Of a stretch of DNA of 64,000 nucleotides, positions 1 to 6,900 are shown one piece after another. The stretch is taken from positions 27,123-91,122 of the forward strand of contig NZ_FBWL01000162.1 of the NCBI RefSeq assembly GCF_001517425.1. Reading direction: 5' to 3'. The stretch's first letter is position 1. The number at the start of each line of letters is the position of its first letter. The stretch comes from Clostridium sp. C105KSO13 (GTDB lineage Bacteria > Bacillota > Clostridia > Lachnospirales > Lachnospiraceae). The translations under genes and the position numbers were made by a program. Under the pieces are notes generated by a model that ran no database searches, was not told where the DNA came from, and saw only the letters and a program-made list of their open reading frames with translations.

Positions 1-1
1 G

Positions 2-220
2 ATTGAGGGAGGGCAGACGGCTATGTCTGTGGAGATTTTTCGGAGACTGGTGCGGACTCTTGATGTGGATGCCAACACACTGTTAGGTGAAAGTGAGAGG
101 ATGCAAGGGAAGAATCACACCTTATCTGAAATGTGCCAGCGTGTCCGACGATTGAATGAGACGGAACAAAAGATTGTTTTACAGACTATGGAGGCATTGA
201 TGGATGCGTTGTGTCATTAA
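2..220 (+). CDS. XRE-family regulator, C-terminal fragment (5' end outside window)
   Basis: The reading frame is open from base 2, so the first ATG at 23 is probably internal. The preceding codons read IEGGQTA, which fits the 'W/YExG' stretch after the recognition helix of lambda-repressor-like HTH proteins, followed by a typical 'LVRTLDVDANTLLGE' tail. The remaining 40 residues form a short alpha-helical C-terminal extension. Regulators of this type often sit near the replication or regulatory end of Tn1549-like elements. The DNA target cannot be inferred because the HTH core lies upstream of the window. Confidence 0.6.
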   Translation: MEGGQTAMSVEIFRRLVRTLDVDANTLLGESERMQGKNHTLSEMCQRVRRLNETEQKIVLQTMEALMDALCH

Positions 221-357
221 TGTAAAAGAATATGCGTTTTCTACATATGTGGTGTCATTTACCGAAAAGCTCCCCACATCGGTTGAGGTATAGGAAGGAA
301 TATTTTGTTAAACTTTAAAAATAAAAGATAGAGGATGTAGAAAGATAAACTGTTTCA

Positions 358-402
358 GGCTACACCCGTTAAAAAAAACGGGTGTGCCGGGAGCTGTTTT
401 TT
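358..402 (+). terminator. Hairpin followed by T-run (terminator or leader attenuator)
   Basis: ACACCCGTT (362-370 region) pairs with AACGGGTGT across a short A-rich loop, with GGC and GCC extending the stem past one unpaired base on each side. A run of T begins at about 396. It lies between the XRE fragment and the sigma-like gene at 456, so it may end upstream transcription or attenuate the downstream pair. The spacing from stem to T-run is longer than in ideal terminators. Confidence 0.5.
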
Positions 403-455
403 ACTGCTTTTTTGTGTAATGTGGCTTTTGGGTTCCCCGTGGAAGGGTGGTACTC

Positions 456-1094
456 ATGCTGTCATTACAGGAATTGAAACAAATCGTAAAAGCCCCACAT
501 CAAGGGCAGAAAACTCCAACTGCTAAAGATTTAAGAGAATATGGCATAGTTGTCATTCAGGAAAAGTTAAACAGGGACACGAAACTCTCCGTATACTACA
601 ACGGATATGTGCTTTATGAGGTAAGCGGAGCTGCCACAGTTTTTCCACTCCATTCATGTAAGGAGTATATCTATGAGGGATGCAGTATTGAAGAAAAAGT
701 ATTTGAAAAGGAATCCTGGTATCTGCGGTTAATGCTAGAGGGGGAAGATCGCTTAGAACGGAATCAGCATGTAAAAGAACATAACAAAGTTGTCTCATAT
801 AGTGCGGAATCGGAAGAATGGGGAATTATGGAAACAGAGGATTGTATTTTAGAACGGATGCTCAGGAAAGAAACTGTAGAAGAGATTCTATCACTTTTGA
901 CAGAGCCGCAGAGTAATGTTGTTCGTCAATATTTTCTGCACCAAAAGACACAGAACCAAATATCTGGAGAGTTGGGTATTACAGTTCCTGCAGTATCCAG
1001 GATACTGTCAAGGGCTATTCAGAGGGTGCGCAGGACATATCCGGAATTAAACAGAGTTTCAATCTGTCGGTACGGAATACAGGGGGAACAATAA
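456..1094 (+). CDS. Sigma-70 region 4-like regulator (212 aa)
   Basis: The first 120 residues are not recognised. The C-terminal part, with 'LTEPQSNVVRQYFLHQKTQNQISGELGI' split here only for description, has the pattern of sigma-70 region 4: a helix, then an HTH ('QISGELGITVPAVSRILSRAIQRVR'-type, residues about 165-200). A start at ATG 456 is preferred to GTG 447 because a GGAAGGGTGG ribosome site lies 5 bases before it. The stop codon overlaps the next start (TAATG), so the two genes are translationally coupled. Such sigma-like proteins are frequent regulators of Firmicutes conjugative elements. No region 2 is visible, so it may act as an HTH regulator rather than a complete sigma factor. 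Confidence 0.6.
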   Translation: MLSLQELKQIVKAPHQGQKTPTAKDLREYGIVVIQEKLNRDTKLSVYYNGYVLYEVSGAATVFPLHSCKEYIYEGCSIEEKVFEKESWYLRLMLEGEDRLERNQHVKEHNKVVSYSAESEEWGIMETEDCILERMLRKETVEEILSLLTEPQSNVVRQYFLHQKTQNQISGELGITVPAVSRILSRAIQRVRRTYPELNRVSICRYGIQGEQ

Positions 1095-1549
1095 TGCGGG
1101 GGAAAAAGCCAAAGGAAAGAAAAAGTTATGTACTGCGTATGGGTGATGGAACGCTTGTGGAAGTGACACGGGAAATTTATCTGGAATGGTATCAGTCGAA
1201 ACGCCGAGAAAAATACCAGCAGGAACGCAGCCGTAAATTTGGTGTATGCAGTCTGGATGGGCTGGCACAAAAAGGTGATTTTTTGAAAGGAGATATGGAT
1301 ACAAATAGTGGAGCGGAAGAAATTGCTATTAAAAATCTCTGTACTGAAAGTATAAAAAATGCTTTAAATAAGCTGCCAGAGCCGGATGCTTACTTGATTT
1401 ATCTATTATTTTATGAAGAGGTTAAGGTTAAAGAGGCAGCTCAAATATTCGGGTGTAGCCGGAAAACGATTCTGAATAGAAAAAAACGGATTTTAGGGCA
1501 GCTTAATAAAATTATGAATGAATTGGGAATTGAGGGCGATTGTCTGTAA
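1094..1549 (+). CDS. Sigma-like HTH protein (151 aa), coupled to upstream gene
   Basis: The start overlaps the previous stop by one base and has a GGGGGA ribosome site. The first 60 residues are very basic (many R and K) and contain 'YVLRMGDGTLVEVTREIYLEWYQSKRREKYQ', a pattern seen in short sigma-like proteins of Firmicutes mobile elements (quoted in part only). The C-terminus has an HTH of sigma region 4 type: 'KEAAQIFGCSRKTILNRKKR'. With the upstream gene it probably forms a two-component transcription switch for element genes. This role is inferred from gene order and family, not shown by the sequence. Confidence 0.6.
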   Translation: MRGKKPKERKSYVLRMGDGTLVEVTREIYLEWYQSKRREKYQQERSRKFGVCSLDGLAQKGDFLKGDMDTNSGAEEIAIKNLCTESIKNALNKLPEPDAYLIYLLFYEEVKVKEAAQIFGCSRKTILNRKKRILGQLNKIMNELGIEGDCL

Positions 1550-1579
1550 ATCGCCCTCTCATGCTGACAAACTGGAATT

Positions 1580-2113
1580 TTACTTTCTGTCGGTTCGCAA
1601 TAAAATGTCTAATGTAGGGTATTTACTGACATCATTTCCCTGTCCTTTGATAACATAATTAAACGGCACCTGACTTTTATCCATTGTAAATATCTCACAT
1701 TGTTCCATTTCAATAAAATCAAGTAGCGCACTTTTAATCCTTTCAATCAGTTCTTCACTGGATTCTTCAAGGTTCATTTCGCAATATGCAAATTTTGAAT
1801 ATCTGTTCCATGTTTGATCGTTTATGCAGAGCCAACAATTACTATCTAAAGCGGTATGATAATTCTTAGGCAACGAATAAATGGATAATGAACAGACTGG
1901 CTCTCCATTTGCTATAACTGTTCTCATTTTCCGTTCACTACGCTGAAGCGTTCTGAGATTTTCTGAAAGCGAAGTGCCTGAAATGCCTGCATGAGTTGGG
2001 GGATATCCAATCATGCAAATTAATTCTTTGGCTTTGTCTGTCCATGCTTCCCAAAAACCGCTTCTATTTTTACATACTCCATAGATTACAATTCCTATTT
2101 TTTTGATGGACAT
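1580..2113 (-). CDS. Unrecognised 177-aa protein, last gene of reverse-strand cluster
   Basis: No signal peptide, membrane segment or catalytic motif is visible. The protein has an alternating strand/helix composition with several aromatic residues (W at 'GFWEAW', 'NCWLC') and an acidic C-terminal half, reminiscent of soluble immunity proteins of polymorphic toxin systems. The ribosome site (AGGTG) is weak. It is the last gene of a cluster of four co-oriented small genes between 3361 and 1580 that runs against the surrounding ICE genes. Function is not assigned; the immunity idea rests on context. Confidence 0.5.
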   Translation of the reverse strand: MSIKKIGIVIYGVCKNRSGFWEAWTDKAKELICMIGYPPTHAGISGTSLSENLRTLQRSERKMRTVIANGEPVCSLSIYSLPKNYHTALDSNCWLCINDQTWNRYSKFAYCEMNLEESSEELIERIKSALLDFIEMEQCEIFTMDKSQVPFNYVIKGQGNDVSKYPTLDILLRTDRK

Positions 2114-2199
2114 TTTATTTTCACCTATTCCGATTTGCCGCTCTGTTCAACTCCCATATAAATGGAAAGTTATTTAGATAAATTCTTTTACAGAGTTCT

Positions 2200-2565
2200 T
2201 TATTTTTTCCTCAATATTTGCTTTTCCAAAATATCATTTAATATTTTTTCATATTTATCAGAGTTTTCACCTGCATTTTTTATCCTATTTATCATCCATA
2301 CTGTATGCAATGTCGGTCTACGAATAACAGAAGTTATCAGTAAATCTTCATATCCCTTTTTATAGAATTGTTCTACATAATGTACAATAGCACCGGGAAT
2401 ACCAAAATTACTCAATGGATGTCTTTCCATAAAAAGCAAAAGAGGTTCAACGGCAGAAATACCAAAATTCGCTTTTTCGATTTGAGACAAGCATTTTTCC
2501 TGTACTTCTTCAAAGTCATCACAGTCAATATGTTCTTCCATTTCTTTTATTAATCTTTCAATCAT
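2200..2565 (-). CDS. Small immunity-like protein (121 aa)
   Basis: An upstream ATG exists at 2583, but the one at 2565 is preceded by AGAGGAA at good distance, so the shorter form is chosen. The protein is rich in charged helices and contains 'HPLSNFGIPGAIVHYVEQFY', which resembles a conserved stretch I associate with small immunity proteins encoded next to contact-dependent toxins. It lacks transmembrane segments. It sits 26 bases after the 188-residue gene, probably in one operon. Family membership is from memory of the motif; a profile search against the Imm families would decide it. Confidence 0.5.
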   Translation of the reverse strand: MIERLIKEMEEHIDCDDFEEVQEKCLSQIEKANFGISAVEPLLLFMERHPLSNFGIPGAIVHYVEQFYKKGYEDLLITSVIRRPTLHTVWMINRIKNAGENSDKYEKILNDILEKQILRKK

Positions 2566-2591
2566 TGTAATTTCCTCTGTCAACTACTAAG

Positions 2592-3158
2592 TTATCTATC
2601 GAATAGTGAGCCTGTACCGCTGTGCATACTACCATCATTTTCTGTATATGTTTGGATAAACCGGGGATTACGCTTTGCACAATGATAGAAGCACATCAAT
2701 ATCTCTGCAACGTCTGCTTTAATCTCAATCCCTAAACTATCCGCTAATTCTTGTTGCGCTTCACACAGATCAAACTCATCATCTTGTGCATCGTCCACAT
2801 GTTCTTTAAAAATTTCTTTGGCAAACTCACTAAGCGCTTCTCTGTCCTGATATTCTTCTTCACATACATAATCTAACCAATAAGGGCAATTTATCATCAA
2901 TTCAAAAAAATCATTTAGGCTATCTGCAATTCTGCCACACTTACCTTCACTTCCCCAATAACCTATTGAACCATCTTCAAGTAAAATGTATTCACTTCCA
3001 CTACGCGCTTTGGCAAATGTTTTGCCAGCAATATTATAGGTTAAATGGCCTCCTTCGTCTTGGGGTTTCTTAAATTCTGAAAGAATTTCCACATCGCAAA
3101 CATCACACAATAAGTCTGATAAGTCATGATCCTCTCTCAACTTTTTGAGTAAATCCAT
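2592..3158 (-). CDS. Acidic hypothetical protein (188 aa), SUKH/immunity-like
   Basis: A good ribosome site (GGGAGG) precedes the ATG. The central part ('SEYILLEDGSIGYWGSEGK', then a helix ending 'DFFELMINCPYW') resembles the strand-turn-strand plus helix arrangement of SMI1/KNR4 (SUKH) proteins, many of which are toxin immunity proteins in bacteria. The C-terminal 80 residues are strongly acidic. It is the second gene of the reverse-strand cluster. The SUKH assignment is tentative. Confidence 0.5.
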   Translation of the reverse strand: MDLLKKLREDHDLSDLLCDVCDVEILSEFKKPQDEGGHLTYNIAGKTFAKARSGSEYILLEDGSIGYWGSEGKCGRIADSLNDFFELMINCPYWLDYVCEEEYQDREALSEFAKEIFKEHVDDAQDDEFDLCEAQQELADSLGIEIKADVAEILMCFYHCAKRNPRFIQTYTENDGSMHSGTGSLFDR

Positions 3159-3187
3159 TTATCTGTACCTCCCATTCAAATTCTAAT

Positions 3188-3361
3188 TTATCTCTCTTTT
3201 TCTTTATCCTGTCCTAATGCAATAAATCCTGCTGTAACAGCAAGAGCAAGCATAATATCATGCTCACCAAGTGGGTCTATTACAATAGAGTAAATTAAAA
3301 ATGCTGTGCAAATCAGCAATATTGTCAATATAATTCCACGAATAATTTTTTTGTTTTTCAT
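3188..3361 (-). CDS. Short two-helix membrane protein (57 aa)
   Basis: An ATG at 3361 is preceded by GGAGGATATTTAGATA, a strong ribosome site, and the frame is open to a TAA at 3188. The product starts MKNKKIIRG and has two hydrophobic stretches, 'IILTILLICTAFLIYSIVI' and 'DIMLALAVTAGFIAL', separated by DPLGEH, then a charged tail. It is the first gene of the reverse-strand cluster and is short enough to be missed by automatic calling. Small inner-membrane proteins of this kind can accompany toxin immunity genes, but no specific role is visible. Confidence 0.6.
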   Translation of the reverse strand: MKNKKIIRGIILTILLICTAFLIYSIVIDPLGEHDIMLALAVTAGFIALGQDKEKER

Positions 3362-3400
3362 TATCTAAATATCCTCCATAAATTCTAATTTGTAAGTATG

Positions 3401-3406
3401 ATTATA
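3401..3406 (-). promoter_or_regulatory. Candidate -10 box of the reverse-strand cluster
   Basis: A perfect TATAAT on the reverse strand lies about 40 bases before the 57-residue gene. The -35 position holds only a T-rich stretch, so the promoter is plausible but not strong. Nothing else in this AT-rich gap would drive the cluster. Confidence 0.35.
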
Positions 3407-3608
3407 CTACATCACAGTTTCGTTAAAAAGCCATTTCATGAGTATTTCCAAAAAACAAATTAAAAAATTTCTCATACCGGTTAATTTTTGCCTTTTCAAA
3501 TATGCGATTAGTGAGAGGGCAAATTTTATGGACTTTTAAAAATCATTCCCTCTTGTCTGTACCTTGACAACTTCATCGCCTGCCTGGATGGATACCTGGC
3601 ATTAGAGT

Positions 3609-3834
3609 GTGCATTATGCGTACCATGCCAGAGAGAACGCTGCGGAAATAGAGAGCCGGAGCAGGGAACGGATTCAGGGAAGAGAACAGGCAAAAGCTCA
3701 AAAAATACCAGTCTGACTATTATGGACTGGATAACAGCAGATATTATGCGGAGAAACTTTTAAATGTTTCTCCGTATCCATGTGCTGTTATCAAAGGACA
3801 GTGCAAGTTGCAAAAAAGGGGTGAGATGCTATGA
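3609..3834 (+). pseudogene. Remnant of a coding region, frameshifted at an A-run
   Basis: Two coding-looking segments lie in different frames. The first reads 'HYAYHARENAAEIESRSRER' and continues to a run of six A at 3700-3705. The second, one frame on, reads 'YQSDYYGLDNSRYYAEKLL' and then 'NVSPYPCAVIKGQC' to a TGA at 3832-3834. Removing one A joins them into a continuous charged, tyrosine-rich polypeptide. No start with a ribosome site is visible upstream and a stop precedes the first segment. I interpret it as the decayed end of an element gene. The flanks 3362-3608 and 3835-3904 contain no gene that I can support. Confidence 0.4.
3731..3791. repeat. Long interrupted inverted repeat
   Basis: ATAACAGCA (3731-3739) pairs perfectly with TGCTGTTAT (3783-3791). 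Inside it, ATGCGGAGAAAC (3746-3757) pairs with GTTTCTCCGTAT (3766-3777) through 12 positions with one G-T pair, around an 8-base loop. The total is 21 paired positions with a small asymmetric interior loop. There is no T-run after it. It lies within the frameshifted remnant about 110 bases before the adhesin gene. Confidence 0.6.
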
Positions 3835-3904
3835 GGACATAATTATAGAGAAACAAAGACAACTTGATTGAAAAGCCATACAAAATGAAAGCGAGGTATT
3901 GAAA

Positions 3905-6900
3905 ATGAAGGGAAAAGTAAAGCGGATGCTATCCGGTTTGCTGTCAGTGGTTACGATTCTATCATCTTGCATACAGCCATTAGCCGCTTATGCGGCAGAG
4001 CCGGAGCCTGCACCCTATGAAGCAGAGTTTCCGGCTCTTAGCAAGGTCATAGACATGCTGGAAGCAGATGAGGTTGTGACAGCCAGTGACTACGAGGTAG
4101 AAATAGGAAGCATTGATGTGAAATGTGATTTTACAGGTTTGGATATAAACCTGGAAAAAGTCAAGGTTACATTCCATGAAGCAAAGAATGAGAATGGACA
4201 GGATTTTGATATAGACCAGGCAGGCACCTACAATGCAGTTTATTTTATCCAGCCGGTTAGCGGGAATCCTGCGTACCATATTAGCCGGAAAATAATTGTC
4301 AAGGAGCCTGTTTTAGAAACACAGTCAGAGAAAACCGAACAGGAATCTGGAAGCTATACAGATCAAACGGAAGAATCAGAGAATGATGAAGGGGAATCGG
4401 ATTCGTACCAGGAAGAAATTTTGGGGGAGATACCATCCACAGATAAACCAGTAGATGAGCCAGAGACAGAAACCAGAAAAAAAGAAAACCTTGAAGAAGA
4501 ACCGGAAGCAGTGGAAATAGCGGCTGAAGAAGGTCTGCTTTTATTTGCAGCCGACACAACTTCAAGGGCATCCGGTACAGCAACAATGGTGAAGGGTAGA
4601 ACGATTTATTATCCGAGCAACCTGGGAAATTACTTTACGTGCTACTTTACAGTCAATGGCAAAATTGCATACTGTCTTGAGTCTGCAAAAGCATCACCGG
4701 ACACAGGTGATTATGCCAGCAGTGTTTTAGAGGGAAACCCCAACCTGCAGAAAGCGATTTATTACGGATATGGAGGTGCTGGTGATGTAAGTGGAACATA
4801 TATGCCTGATTTTGATGAAGATTTGAAATATGTATTCACACACATAGCTGCCAGCTATTTCTATTGCGGCATAGATGGGTTTGCAGGGTGTACAATGGAT
4901 GATTTGCAGGAATGTGGAGTGCTTGGATGGATTGATTACCTTGCTTCCTTACCGGCTCCGCCAGACCCATTCCTGAACTTGTCAAAAACAGAACTGAAAG
5001 CCAGTTATGACGGTTCTGGTCAGACAACAGGAACAATCAAATTAAATGGTGATACAAGAAATGGAATAACTCTTAAAATCCCTAAAGGTGTGACCTATCA
5101 CAATAAAACCACTGGAAGCTCACAGACGGGAGGAACAGTGCGGATCGCCGGCGGAACCAGTTTTTATTTTACAGCCCCGGTAACAGTAAATGGGGAATGG
5201 AAAACCGGGGATATGAGGGGAAGTATCCGCAATATATGGAAAGCACTTGTAGTGTCCACCGGAGATTATACACAGGATATCGGAAGCTACTATGAGGAAG
5301 ATAGTGGAAATTCGGTTAGTTTCTCTGTGGATTGGCTGGAACTTGCAAAAGTCAAGGTTAGCAAGGTAGATTCAAAGAACCCGGATGCTAAATTGTCTGG
5401 TGCTGTTTTTGGAATCTATAAAGATAAAGCATGTACCCAGTTAATCACAAAGATGCCTGCTACAGACAGCAATGGAGCGTCAGCGGCTGAGATTGTCATG
5501 ACACAAGATACGGTATACTTAAAGGAAATCACAGCGCCAATAGGTTACCGGCTGAATACAACAGCATATAACGTAAAGCTGGTGGCAAACCAGACGACAT
5601 CTGTAACAGTGCCGGATGTAGAACAGCTTGGTGAACTGACCGTTTACAAGGAAGGGCAAGTGTTGTGTGGTGCGGATGTGACGGACACAGGAACTATCTT
5701 CCGGTATGAGAACTGCCGCCAGGCGGGGGCTGTCTATGAAGTGTATGCGGGGGAAGATGTTTTTACTGCCTATGGTGCCCTGATGTATAAAAAAGGAGAT
5801 TTGGTAAAAGGCAGTCTGACCACGGATTCCAATGGTGCGGTTATCCTTAAAAACCTACATCTTGGAACCTACGTGATTAAAGAAGTACAGGCTCCGGAGA
5901 ACTTCTACAATCCGGCAGAAGAAAAGACGGTCACTTTATCTTATGCAGGGCAGAATGTGGAAACGGTGTTTTCTGAGACAACTTATACGAATGACCGTCA
6001 AAAAGCAAAGGTTTCTGTTATAAAAAAGGACAAAGATACGCTGAATCCATTGGACGGCGGTATTTTTGGACTTTATGCGGACAGTGACATTACATCTGAG
6101 GATGGGAATGTAGTTGTTAAAAAAGGTACGCTGATTGAGAAGGCAGCAACCGGGGAAGATGGTACGGCAGTATTTATGGCAGACCTTCCCATAGGTTTTT
6201 CTTACTGCGTAAAAGAGGAACAGGCCCCGGAAGGTTATTTGAGAAATACGAATGATATTTATTCTTTTAGATTCTTTTATACGAATGATGAGGAAGCAGA
6301 AGTGGCTTTTAACCATACTTTTGTGAACGAACGTGTTAATGCAAAAATCTCTATCCAGAAGAAAGATGCGGAAACCAATGAATCAGTAGCACAGGGGGAT
6401 GCCACTCTGGATAAAGCAGTATACGGTTTATATGCCCGTGAAGATATCGTGCATCCGGATGGGGCAACTGGTGTGATTTATGAAGCCGGGGAGAAAGTTG
6501 CTTCGTTGACCACAGATGAAAACGGTGGTGCTGTTATCGGGAACCTGTATCTTGGCAGTTACTATGTCAAAGAAATTTCGCCGCCTGTGGGTTACCTGGC
6601 TGATGAAGCAGAGCATGACCTTGTGTGCAATTATGAGGGTGATCTGGTAGCCACTGTTGAGCGTGGCTGTATCTCACCGGAACAGGTAAAAAAACAGCCA
6701 TTTCAGCTTATTAAGGCGGCAGACAATGGGAAAACAGATGCCGATTTACTTTCCGGTGCCGGGTTTACTGCTTATCTCTTATCTTCCCTTGATATAAAGG
6801 AAGATGGAAGCTATGATTTTGATTCTGCATCCCCAGTGATACTTGGAGAAAATGGGGCAACAGAAATCTTTACTGATGAAAAAGGCTATGCCTGCAGCAT

